From contig JAHFVB010000005.1 of assembly GCA_023264755.1 (NCBI GenBank), positions 1 through 12,225 on the forward strand: 12,225 nt of DNA, read 5' to 3'. The DNA is from Mycobacterium sp. (lineage in GTDB: Bacteria > Actinomycetota > Actinomycetes > Mycobacteriales > Mycobacteriaceae). The number at the start of each line of letters is the position of its first letter. Position 1 is the stretch's first letter. The position numbers and the translations under genes are program-made. The notes beneath the pieces are model-generated. The model had not been told where the DNA came from. It did not search any database and saw nothing but the letters and a program-made list of their open reading frames with translations. Below are positions 7,211 through 12,225 of the stretch, one piece after another.

Positions 7211-7248
7211 CCAGGATTTGCCACGAGTCTGGGGATGTCCAGAAGATT

Positions 7249-7267
7249 CTCTAAGTGGATTCACAGC
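7249..7267. promoter_or_regulatory. Degenerate MprA-box-like site upstream of pepD
   Basis: CTCTAAGT-GGA-TTCACAGC has the same 8-3-8 direct-repeat layout as the MprA box at 4955, matching its halves at 6/8 and 5/8 bases. It lies about 90 bases before pepD. MprAB control of pepD is known in M. tuberculosis, so the position makes sense, but the match is loose. Confidence 0.35.
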
Positions 7268-7280
7268 CATGGCGGGCACT

Positions 7281-7297
7281 GTTCGGGATGACCGAAC
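7281..7297. promoter_or_regulatory. Inverted repeat in the pepD upstream region
   Basis: GTTCGG-GATGA-CCGAAC is a perfect 6-bp inverted repeat with a 5-bp spacer, 57 bases before the pepD ATG. It has the size of a dimeric repressor or activator site. No binder can be named from the sequence. Confidence 0.35.
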
Positions 7298-7354
7298 CGT
7301 TGTACTGACCAGAAGTGCCGACGCGACCAATGGAAAGTAGAGCATCGAGCAGCG

Positions 7355-8668
7355 ATGACCAACCAACCGTATCCGCCGCCGTGGTCGCCTCAACCCGGCC
7401 CGCGCCAGGGGCAGTACCCCGCCAACGGGCCGGGCTATCCCGGGCAGCATCGGCCGGGTACCCAGGGCGTCGACTGGCGGTACGCGACGCAGCAGCAGTA
7501 CCGCGCGCCCCAAGATCCGTATGCCCCCGTCGACCGCACGCGCGCGATACCCATCCCGCAGGCGAAGCCGCAGAAGCGTTCGCGGGCAGGATTTTTGACG
7601 GTCGGCGCCCTGTCCATCGCGTTGGTGTCCGCAGGCATCGGCGGTGGCGTGGCCACCCTGGTCCGTCCGGAGCGCCCGCCGGTCGCGACGTCGATGTCGG
7701 GGGCGGCGCCCGGTCAGCCCGCGGCCAACCTGCCTGCCGGCTCCGTCGAACAGGTCGCGGCCAAGGTCGTGCCGAGCGTGGTCAAGCTGGAGACGGTCAT
7801 GGGTCGGCAGTCCGAGGAGGGCTCCGGCATCATCATCTCGGCAGACGGACTGATCCTCACCAACAACCACGTGGTCTCGGGGGCCAAGGATGCCGCCCCG
7901 GACGGCGTGCAGACCAAGGTCACCTTCGCGAACGGCGTCACCGCGAGCTACAAGGTGCTGGGTACCGATCCCAGCAGTGACATCGCGGTGGTCAAGGCCG
8001 ACGGGGTGTCGGGCTTGACGCCCATCACGGTCGGCTCGTCGAGCAGCCTTCGGGTGGGCCAGGACGTCGTGGCCGTCGGTTCGCCGCTCGGCCTCGAGGG
8101 CACCGTCACCACGGGGATCGTCAGCGCCCTGAACCGGCCCGTGGCCGCGGGCGGGGATCCTCAGAATCAGAACACCGTGCTCGATGCGATTCAGACGGAC
8201 GCGGCGATCAACCCCGGCAACTCCGGCGGCGCCCTGGTGGACATGAACGGTCAGTTGGTGGGCGTCAACTCGGCCATCGCGACGATGGGTGGGGATTCCG
8301 GGCAGGCTCAGAGCGGATCGATCGGGTTGGGCTTTGCCATCCCCGTCGACCAGGCCAAGCGGATCGCCGACGAACTGATCCAGAACGGCACCGCTACGCA
8401 CGCCTCGTTGGGGGTGCAGGTCACCAGTGACGCGACGGTGAGCGGCGCGCGCATCGCCGACGTCACCAGCGGTGGCGCGGCGGCCGCCGCTGGTCTGCCC
8501 GCCGGGGTGGTCGTGACGAAGATCGACGACCGGGTGATCGCCAGTCGCGATGCGTTGGTGGCCGCGGTGAGGTCCAAGGCGCCCGGCGACCGGGTGACCT
8601 TGACCTACCTGGATTCCGGTGGCAAGCCGCAGACGATTCAGGTCACGCTCGGGACGGCGAAGCAATGA
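7355..8668 (+). CDS. pepD: Membrane-anchored HtrA-like serine protease PepD
   Basis: A 437-residue HtrA/DegP-family protease. A Pro/Gln-rich cytoplasmic tail (1-76) leads to a single transmembrane helix (about 78-103). The trypsin-like domain is at about 130-345, with the catalytic triad H172 (TNNHVV), D209 (SSDIAV) and S290 (NPGNSGGALV). One PDZ domain follows at about 350-433. The active site faces the extracytoplasmic side, where the enzyme degrades or refolds damaged envelope proteins. In M. tuberculosis PepD is a target of MprAB and SigE and feeds back on stress signalling. ATG 7355 has only a weak GAGCAG before it, so the precise start is less certain. The stop overlaps the possible moaB2 ATG by four bases (ATGA). 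Confidence 0.96.
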   Translation: MTNQPYPPPWSPQPGPRQGQYPANGPGYPGQHRPGTQGVDWRYATQQQYRAPQDPYAPVDRTRAIPIPQAKPQKRSRAGFLTVGALSIALVSAGIGGGVATLVRPERPPVATSMSGAAPGQPAANLPAGSVEQVAAKVVPSVVKLETVMGRQSEEGSGIIISADGLILTNNHVVSGAKDAAPDGVQTKVTFANGVTASYKVLGTDPSSDIAVVKADGVSGLTPITVGSSSSLRVGQDVVAVGSPLGLEGTVTTGIVSALNRPVAAGGDPQNQNTVLDAIQTDAAINPGNSGGALVDMNGQLVGVNSAIATMGGDSGQAQSGSIGLGFAIPVDQAKRIADELIQNGTATHASLGVQVTSDATVSGARIADVTSGGAAAAAGLPAGVVVTKIDDRVIASRDALVAAVRSKAPGDRVTLTYLDSGGKPQTIQVTLGTAKQ

Positions 8669-9234
8669 CCATCGGTTCGGGGCGTCCGCCGTTGACCATG
8701 GTCGCACCAGCGTCGGAGGCGGGATATACGGTGGCAGTCATGGAGCAGCCAGGTGAATTGGTGGGGCGTGCGCTGGTGGTCGTGGTCGATGACCGCACTG
8801 CGCATGGAGAAGAGGATCACAACGGGCCTTTGGTGACCGAGCTGCTTGGGGAGGCTGGGTTCGTCGTCGACGGCGTCGTGGTGGTGTCGGCCGACGAGAT
8901 CGAGATCCGCAATGCCCTGAACACGGCCGTGATCGGCGGTGTCGATCTGGTGATCTCGGTCGGGGGTACGGGTGTCACGCCGCGCGACGTGACGCCGGAG
9001 GCGACGACGACCATTCTGGATCGGGAGTTACTCGGCATCGCGGAAGCGCTGCGCTCGTCCGGCCTGTCGGCCGGGATCGTCGATGCGGGCGTGTCGCGCG
9101 GGCTGGCCGGCATCTCCGGAAGCACGCTCGTCGTGAACATCGCTGGAAGCCGCGGCGCGGTGCGTGACGGCATGGCCACGCTCGGCCCGCTCGCAACGCA
9201 GATCATCGCGCAGCTATCCAGTTTGGAAATTTGA
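8665..9234 (+). CDS. moaB2: MogA/MoaB-family molybdenum cofactor protein (MoaB2)
   Basis: A 189-residue protein (longest start) of the MogA/MoaB fold, which in molybdenum cofactor synthesis adenylylates molybdopterin. Conserved features are VVVVDDRTAHGEEDHNGP at about 38-55, the GGTG loop at 100-103, and TPRDVTPEAT at 105-114 with D108. Its role beside pepD is unclear, and many mycobacteria keep this pair without other Mo-cofactor genes. Three in-frame starts are plausible: ATG 8665, overlapping the pepD stop as ATGA; GTG 8731, with GGAGG 11 bases upstream; and ATG 8740, seven bases after TACGGT and possibly leaderless. The conserved fold begins only after residue 33, so any of them gives a full domain. 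Confidence 0.92.
   Translation: MTIGSGRPPLTMVAPASEAGYTVAVMEQPGELVGRALVVVVDDRTAHGEEDHNGPLVTELLGEAGFVVDGVVVVSADEIEIRNALNTAVIGGVDLVISVGGTGVTPRDVTPEATTTILDRELLGIAEALRSSGLSAGIVDAGVSRGLAGISGSTLVVNIAGSRGAVRDGMATLGPLATQIIAQLSSLEI
8727..8739 (+). promoter_or_regulatory. Possible internal leaderless promoter for moaB2
   Basis: TACGGT (8727-8732), inside GATATACGGT, is followed by seven bases and an in-frame ATG at 8740. It would let moaB2 be made independently of pepD. The GTG at 8731 overlaps the box, so the two modes are alternatives. Confidence 0.3.
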
Positions 9235-9254
9235 CCTTGATTGGTTTCGGCGTG

Positions 9255-9287
9255 GGGCACCGGCAGCGAGTTGCGCTGCAGGTGCCC
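9255..9287 (+). terminator. Hairpin terminator of the mprAB-pepD-moaB2 block
   Basis: GGGCACC-G-GCAGCG (9255-9268) pairs with CGCTGC-A-GGTGCCC (9274-9287), with one mismatch and a 5-base loop. A pyrimidine/T-rich stretch TTCTTCGGTTTC follows. It lies 20 bases after the moaB2 stop. Confidence 0.65.
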
Positions 9288-9353
9288 TTCTTCGGTTTCG
9301 GGGCAGGCTCCGGTTGTGTGTTACGGCCGCGTGAACTGGGACTCCGGTCGAAG

Positions 9354-9369
9354 TGTGATCTTCGTCACA
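9354..9369. promoter_or_regulatory. Perfect CRP-type binding site
   Basis: TGTGA-TCTTCG-TCACA is a perfect palindrome matching the consensus of cAMP receptor proteins, including mycobacterial Crp (Rv3676 type). It ends 13 bases before the ATG of a 52-codon ORF and lies 532 bases upstream of the porin start, so either could be its target. Confidence 0.6.
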
Positions 9370-9382
9370 TTAGCACAGCCTA

Positions 9383-9541
9383 ATGACCGATCCCGCGAAG
9401 CCTGAGCGCCACGTAGTTAACCCGATCTTCGGGGAAGCCCTGCCCGTTGCCTCGAGTGACGAGCGCGAGGAAGGTTCCTCCGCCGAGCAAGAGGACAGGG
9501 ACCGATGGTTGCGCGACAACGTCCCGCCCCACCATGGCTGA
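9383..9541 (+). CDS. Putative 52-residue acidic protein, function unknown
   Basis: ATG 9383 opens a 52-codon frame, MTDPAKPERHVVNPIFGEAL at the start and WLRDNVPPHHG at the end. It is hydrophilic, with an acidic Glu/Asp/Arg-rich middle (residues 26-41), no membrane segment and no cysteine. Third positions are mostly G or C as in real genes here, and an in-frame TAG at 9371 leaves ATG 9383 as the only start. No Shine-Dalgarno is visible; TAGCAC six bases upstream is at leaderless distance but lacks the final T of a -10 box. A perfect CRP palindrome lies 13 bases before the ATG. I do not recognise a characterised family. It is below the size that gene finders normally report. Confidence 0.5.
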   Translation: MTDPAKPERHVVNPIFGEALPVASSDEREEGSSAEQEDRDRWLRDNVPPHHG

Positions 9542-9626
9542 CCTCTGTTTACGCCTGCGATACCGGAAGCGGCTACCTGCCTGTTAATTAGCTCGGGCGG
9601 CGTCGGCGCAGGGTTGGTAGCCAGAG

Positions 9627-9651
9627 GCGGCGTCGGCCGGCTCGACGCCGC
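9627..9651. repeat. GC-rich hairpin upstream of the porin promoter
   Basis: GCGGCGTCG and CGACGCCGC form a perfect 9-bp stem around a 7-base loop. No T run follows. The left arm is shared with the 12-bp direct repeat that also occurs at 9596. Confidence 0.45.
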
Positions 9652-9732
9652 ATTGGCCCCGGGCGCCTTCGGCGTGAGTCCAGCAAACGACTGGGACGTC
9701 GCCAGCAGTTCTGGCTCGGCGCCCCGTATGCG

Positions 9733-9761
9733 TTGCCGCGCGGATGCCTCCCCGTTATGTT
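9733..9761 (+). promoter_or_regulatory. Candidate porin promoter
   Basis: TTGCCG (9733-9738), a 17-base spacer and TATGTT (9756-9761) make a good SigA-type promoter. Transcription would start near 9768, leaving an untranslated leader of about 134 bases before the porin ATG. Confidence 0.4.
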
Positions 9762-9901
9762 TCTGCTGTCAACGATGAGCAGATCGTAAGAGCGGCGTGT
9801 GGGGTTTCTAATTCCACTCACATCGACGTCTTCGAAGGTGTCTTGTTCAACGCACAGGAACCGGTAGGTCCAGGACCTGCCAACGACAAGCTAGGGAGAA
9901 C

Positions 9902-10447
9902 ATGAAGGCAATCAGTCGGGTGCTGGTGGCGTTGATCGCCGCGATCGCCGCGCTATTCGTGAGCACGGGCACTTCACACGCAGGTCTGGACAACGAGCTG
10001 AGCCTGGTCGACGGCCAGGATCGCACTCTGACGGTCCAGCAGTGGGACACCTTCCTCAATGGCGTTTTCCCACTGGACCGCAACCGGCTGACCCGTGAGT
10101 GGTTCCACTCGGGCCGCGCCAAGTACACCGTCGCCGGCCCCGGTGCCGCTGACTTCAAGGGCACGCTGGAACTGGGCTACCAGATCGGCTTCCCGTGGTC
10201 GCTGGGCGTGGGCATCAACTTCAGCTACACCACCCCGAACATCCTGCTCGACGACACGAACATCAACCCGTTGAGCTCGGGCTTCAACCCGCTGGGCTCG
10301 GTGATCACCCCGAACCTGTTCCCGGGTGTCTCGATCTCGGCCGACCCCGGCGCGGCCGGCGGCGTGTTGCTGCGTCCGTTCGCCAGGCTCATCGCCTCGA
10401 CCGGTGACAGCGTCACCACCTACGGCGAGCCCTGGAACATGAACTAA
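9902..10447 (+). CDS. mspC: MspA-family octameric porin, internally shortened (MspC locus)
   Basis: A 181-residue precursor of an outer-membrane (mycomembrane) porin that lets small hydrophilic solutes enter. Residues 1-27 are a signal peptide ending SHA; the mature protein (154 residues) starts GLDNELSLVD and ends TTYGEPWNMN, as in MspA. The stem segment around SLGVGINFSYTTPNILLDD is intact and constriction residues D90 and D91 are kept, while MspA's D93 is Asn. Against the 184-residue MspA known to me, the loop after it is three residues longer, and about 33 residues (MspA 121-153) are absent: SISADPG runs directly into AAGGVLLRPF. The reading frame is intact. GGGAGAAC precedes ATG 9902 closely. 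A strong terminator follows. From memory, M. smegmatis mspC has the same neighbours; the symbol is by position. Confidence 0.9.
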   Translation: MKAISRVLVALIAAIAALFVSTGTSHAGLDNELSLVDGQDRTLTVQQWDTFLNGVFPLDRNRLTREWFHSGRAKYTVAGPGAADFKGTLELGYQIGFPWSLGVGINFSYTTPNILLDDTNINPLSSGFNPLGSVITPNLFPGVSISADPGAAGGVLLRPFARLIASTGDSVTTYGEPWNMN

Positions 10448-10464
10448 CTCTCCCTAGTTCACGA

Positions 10465-10498
10465 AAACAGCCCCCGGCCGACTGGCCGGGGGCTGTTT
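10465..10498. terminator. Strong bidirectional terminator between porin and mscL
   Basis: AAACAGCCCCCGGCC (10465-10479) and GGCCGGGGGCTGTTT (10484-10498) form a perfect 15-bp stem with a GACT loop, flanked by A and T runs on both sides. It can end both convergent genes. Confidence 0.9.
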
Positions 10499-10522
10499 CG
10501 TTTGTCGTGTGCAGGTGTGGGG

Positions 10523-10975
10523 CTAGTCGTTGTCGCCGCTGGTGACCTTGGCGGTGTCGGGGCTCGGGCCCGTGCCCGGCCCGGTGACGGTCTCGGCGCT
10601 GGAACCATCCCTGATGATGTTGCGGATCTCGGTGAGCAGGCTCAGTTCGGTGTCCTGGGCCTGCTCGACTTCGCCCTTCTTGCGCAGCCTGTTGTAGGGC
10701 ATGACCACCAGGAAGTAGACGACCGCCGCCACCAGGATGAAGTTGATGGCGGCAGAGAGCAGGACGTTCAGGTCGATCGTCTGACCGCCATATATCTTGA
10801 CGCGCAAGATCCCATAGTTGGCGTCCTTGCCGACGCCGATGCCGTCGATCAGGGGCTGGACGATGCTCTTCGTAAAGCTGGTGACCAGGGCGGTGAACGC
10901 GGTGCCGATGACAACGGCGATGGACAGGTCGACGATGTTGCCGCGAGCGAGGAATTCCTTGAAGCCCTTCAACAC
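10523..10975 (-). CDS. mscL: Large-conductance mechanosensitive channel MscL
   Basis: A 150-residue inner-membrane channel that opens under membrane tension and releases solutes during osmotic downshock. It starts (M)[20 protein letters not shown], the MscL signature. TM1 is at about 12-43 with the pore-lining [12 protein letters not shown], a periplasmic loop is at about 44-67, and TM2 is at about 68-95. The basic cluster RLRKKGEVE follows at 97-104, with a cytoplasmic helix at about 111-123. The last 27 residues are Gly/Thr/Pro-rich and variable. GTG 10975 is chosen because it gives the family N terminus, and AAGGGA lies eight bases upstream (AAGGAG slightly further). Longer in-frame extensions toward 11308 cross the divergent gene and are not real. 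Convergent with the porin across a shared terminator. Confidence 0.96.
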   Translation of the reverse strand: MLKGFKEFLARGNIVDLSIAVVIGTAFTALVTSFTKSIVQPLIDGIGVGKDANYGILRVKIYGGQTIDLNVLLSAAINFILVAAVVYFLVVMPYNRLRKKGEVEQAQDTELSLLTEIRNIIRDGSSAETVTGPGTGPSPDTAKVTSGDND

Positions 10976-11019
10976 GAGCGGGGTCCCTTCTCCTTGGGTT
11001 GGACGTAAAGAAGAGCCCA

Positions 11020-11025
11020 ACGTTA
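11020..11025 (-). promoter_or_regulatory. Candidate -10 box of mscL
   Basis: On the minus strand TAACGT fits TANNNT and would start a transcript near 11013, giving a 38-base leader that includes the AAGGAGAAGGGA ribosome site. No clear -35 is visible. Confidence 0.3.
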
Positions 11026-11106
11026 GTCGCGGGCTGCGCAGTTTGACCTGCGGTGCTAGCTTCATCGGGGAATTCCGTTGACGGGTAGGCCATCTGGGAG
11101 CGATGC

Positions 11107-11316
11107 ATGACGAAGCGGTGGGTTGTGTCGGTGGGGGCCGGGTGGCTGGTGCTTGCGGCGCTGTCGGCCGGCACGGCAAGCGCGGAGCCGACCACTGCGG
11201 CGCCCCCACCGCCGGCAACGTCGACACCCGATGAACTGGCGGACATGGTGATGGACGCGATGGGGCACGGGGCGTCCGCGCCGAGCACCACCGCGGTGCC
11301 CGCCCCACCTCACTGA
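11107..11316 (+). CDS. Small secreted Pro/Ala-rich protein, function unknown
   Basis: A 69-residue protein with a signal peptide (MTKRW, hydrophobic 6-22, cleavage after TASA at residue 26). The mature part of about 43 residues is rich in Pro, Ala and Thr, with a short acidic/Met segment, [13 protein letters not shown], at 42-54. It has no cysteine and no recognisable domain. ATG 11107 is supported by GGGAG six bases upstream. It is divergent from mscL and convergent with the SAF-domain gene: the two stop codons are only four bases apart inside an 18-bp palindrome. The signal peptide and ribosome site argue for a real gene despite the size. Confidence 0.65.
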   Translation: MTKRWVVSVGAGWLVLAALSAGTASAEPTTAAPPPPATSTPDELADMVMDAMGHGASAPSTTAVPAPPH

Positions 11317-11327
11317 GCGCTCAGTGA
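11310..11327. terminator. 18-bp perfect palindrome spanning two convergent stop codons
   Basis: TCACTGAGCGCTCAGTGA equals its own reverse complement. It contains the TGA of the plus gene and the TGA of the minus gene, symmetrically. It may fold as a short hairpin in either transcript and serve as a weak bidirectional end, but it lacks a T run. Confidence 0.4.
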
Positions 11328-11983
11328 AAGGTCAGCGTGACGGACTGAGTCAACGACGCGCCGGCCGCCTCGATGGCTGCAGCGGCGGGTAGCGCCACCA
11401 GCACCACGCCGGCACCGCCGCCGGGTGCCTTGGTGGTCGCCGAGGCCAGCACCACGATCGCGTCGCGCGCCACCACGCGGGGCCGCTCGGCGTCGTGCTC
11501 GCCGACTCCCTGAGGGACCACGGCCAGCACGTCGACGACGTCGCCGGAGCGCACCAAGTCGAGCAGGGCGGGATCGGCCACGTGCAACGGGACCACACGC
11601 GCGTCCGGACCCGCACTGGCCTGCGCGAGCCGGGAGCCAAGCAAGCGCACGTCGGTGAGCACCTCGCCGCGGCGGGTGGGCCCGGCCAGCGTCGCACCGA
11701 CCAGGGTGGTGGGATCGGTGCGGGCGCCGTCGGGAATGGTTGTCGCCGAACGTGATTCGACGGTGAAGTCGTCGGCGGTGAGCTCGATGCCGGGCTTCAG
11801 GTCGCGCGCGGCCACGACGACGTCGGCCAAGCCCGCCGAGGGATCGGGGCGCAGCGCGGAGCCAGCGGCCAGCACCACCAGGGCTCCGGCGGCGACGCGC
11901 CTGGCGGCGACGGTGCGCGTCCAGTCCGGCCGTAGGCCGTGCCAGAGCCGGGTCAGTGGCGACGGATTGAGCGATTCCCCCAT
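11321..11983 (-). CDS. SAF-domain membrane protein (Rv0990c position), function unknown
   Basis: A 220-residue protein. The basic N terminus (1-29) precedes one transmembrane helix at about 29-45. A SAF domain follows at about 53-116, with VVVAARDLKPGIELTADDF and TRRGEVLTDVRLL. The C-terminal beta-rich part (127-220) contains VPLHVADPALLDLVRSGDVVDVLAV, as in the CpaB/RcpC family of Flp pilus assembly proteins. It is shorter than typical CpaB and no pilus genes lie beside it, so the family resemblance gives a fold rather than a role. ATG 11983 is chosen because TACCGT lies exactly six bases upstream (leaderless) and no Shine-Dalgarno is present. The frame open to 12211 covers the neighbour's serine repeats in antisense. 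By synteny it is Rv0990c-like. Confidence 0.8.
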   Translation of the reverse strand: MGESLNPSPLTRLWHGLRPDWTRTVAARRVAAGALVVLAAGSALRPDPSAGLADVVVAARDLKPGIELTADDFTVESRSATTIPDGARTDPTTLVGATLAGPTRRGEVLTDVRLLGSRLAQASAGPDARVVPLHVADPALLDLVRSGDVVDVLAVVPQGVGEHDAERPRVVARDAIVVLASATTKAPGGGAGVVLVALPAAAAIEAAGASLTQSVTLTFH

Positions 11984-11989
11984 GCGGCC

Positions 11990-11995
11990 ACGGTA
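11990..11995 (-). promoter_or_regulatory. Leaderless -10 element of the SAF-domain gene
   Basis: On the minus strand TACCGT (11995-11990) is followed by GGCCGC and then ATG at 11983. The spacing of six bases puts the expected transcript start on the ATG. Confidence 0.4.
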
Positions 11996-12047
11996 GGCAG
12001 CGGGCGACGATTGCGGCAGTGGTCGCGGGGCGACCTGTGGATAACTA

Positions 12048-12225
12048 CTAGCTGGAAGCTGCGGCGGTGCTCGAGCTCGACTTGTCCGAGGAGCTCGACG
12101 AACTCGACGACTTGTCGGACGAGGCGGGCTTCGCAGCCGGCTTGTCCGACGACTTGTCGCTGCTCGAGGAACTCGAGGACTCGCCACTGGACGGTGAGCC
12201 GCCGCTGGCACTCTTCACCGATTCG
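12048..12225 (-). CDS. Serine-rich C-terminal tail of an Rv0991c-like (FmdB zinc-ribbon/Ruc) protein, partial
   Basis: Only the last 58 codons are in the window; the start lies beyond the right edge. The tail is almost purely Ser, Asp, Lys, Ala and Pro, with repeated SDKSS units, ending STAAASS and TAG at 12048. It follows the SAF gene in the position of Rv0991c, which has a FmdB-type zinc ribbon and a disordered serine-rich tail and has been described as a redox-regulated chaperone (Ruc). The zinc-ribbon part cannot be seen here, so the identity rests on synteny and composition. The DNA is correspondingly repetitive (gacttgtc and ctcga units). It lies 64 bases upstream of the SAF-domain gene on the same strand. 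Confidence 0.65.
   Translation of the reverse strand, partial: ESVKSASGGSPSSGESSSSSSSDKSSDKPAAKPASSDKSSSSSSSSDKSSSSTAAASS

Larger units (their letters stand above)
9542..9901 (+). other. 360-base region between the small ORF and the porin; long porin leader/control region
   Basis: No convincing gene lies here. It holds a 12-bp direct repeat GGCGGCGTCGGC (9596-9607 and 9626-9637, 30 bp apart), a 9-bp perfect hairpin (9627-9635 with 9643-9651, 7-base loop), a candidate promoter (9733-9761) and a small palindrome AGGTCC-A-GGACCT (9866-9878) near the porin ribosome site. The frame of the small ORF stays open after its TGA until 9778, but the extension is poor coding sequence. Long control regions are known for mspA-type porins. 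Confidence 0.5.

Noticed and set aside
6581..8707. 708-residue minus-strand open frame opposite mprB and pepD
   Set aside because: Arg/His/Gly-rich sequence without domains, antisense to two certain genes; typical high-GC shadow frame.
9588..9821. 77-residue minus-strand frame in the porin upstream region
   Set aside because: Arg-rich with no family pattern or ribosome site; it runs through the hairpin and the candidate porin promoter.
10413..11308. Long minus-strand frames extending upstream of or overlapping mscL
   Set aside because: They cross the divergent secreted-protein gene; the MscL family N terminus fixes the start at 10975.
12061..12180. Repeated 8-base units resembling a short tandem array
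   Set aside because: They are explained by Ser/Asp/Lys codon repetition in a coding tail; spacing is irregular and there are no CRISPR-like spacers.
11984..12211. N-terminal extension of the SAF-domain protein to 12211
   Set aside because: The added residues are Arg/Pro/Ala-rich readings of the neighbour's serine repeats in another frame, and a leaderless promoter fits ATG 11983.

Overview
The window looks like chromosomal DNA of a fast-growing mycobacterium (Mycolicibacterium type). It is high-GC, with GTG/ATG starts and short genes joined by 4-base ATGA overlaps. Gene order follows the region I know from M. tuberculosis as Rv0974c-Rv0991c (accD2, fadE13, Rv0976c, rpmF, mprA, mprB, pepD, moaB2, mscL, Rv0990c, Rv0991c). 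An MspA-type porin gene, absent from M. tuberculosis, lies between moaB2 and mscL. From memory this is the position of the mspC porin in M. smegmatis. Names from synteny are established knowledge recalled without a database search.

Left part (1-3650, minus strand): a tightly coupled catabolic operon read right to left. It encodes an AtuA-family protein, an acyl-CoA dehydrogenase and the beta subunit of a biotin-dependent acyl-CoA carboxylase (cut by the window edge). Both junctions are ATGA overlaps. The combination resembles acyclic terpene (Atu) or leucine/isovalerate (Liu) degradation modules. A candidate promoter (TTGACT / TAACCT) with an overlapping inverted repeat precedes the operon.

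Middle part (3748-4904, plus): a four-helix membrane protein and a secreted four-cysteine protein, both unrecognised and both apparently read from leaderless transcripts, then ribosomal protein L32 (rpmF).

Stress block (4955-9287, plus): an MprA box, then mprA-mprB (response regulator and sensor kinase of envelope stress), pepD (membrane-anchored HtrA-like protease) and moaB2 (MogA/MoaB family), closed by a hairpin terminator. MprAB senses surface stress and controls pepD and sigma factors in M. tuberculosis. A degenerate copy of the MprA box lies before pepD.

Right part (9354-12225): a perfect CRP-type palindrome just upstream of an unannotated 52-codon ORF; a 360-base leader region; the porin; a strong bidirectional terminator; mscL (minus); a small secreted protein (plus); a SAF-domain membrane protein (minus); and the serine-rich tail of an Rv0991c-like protein (minus, cut by the window edge). 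The most striking observation is that the porin matches MspA closely, including the signal peptide and the constriction-zone loop, but lacks about 33 consecutive residues in the rim domain. I see no CRISPR array, insertion sequence, tRNA or rRNA.
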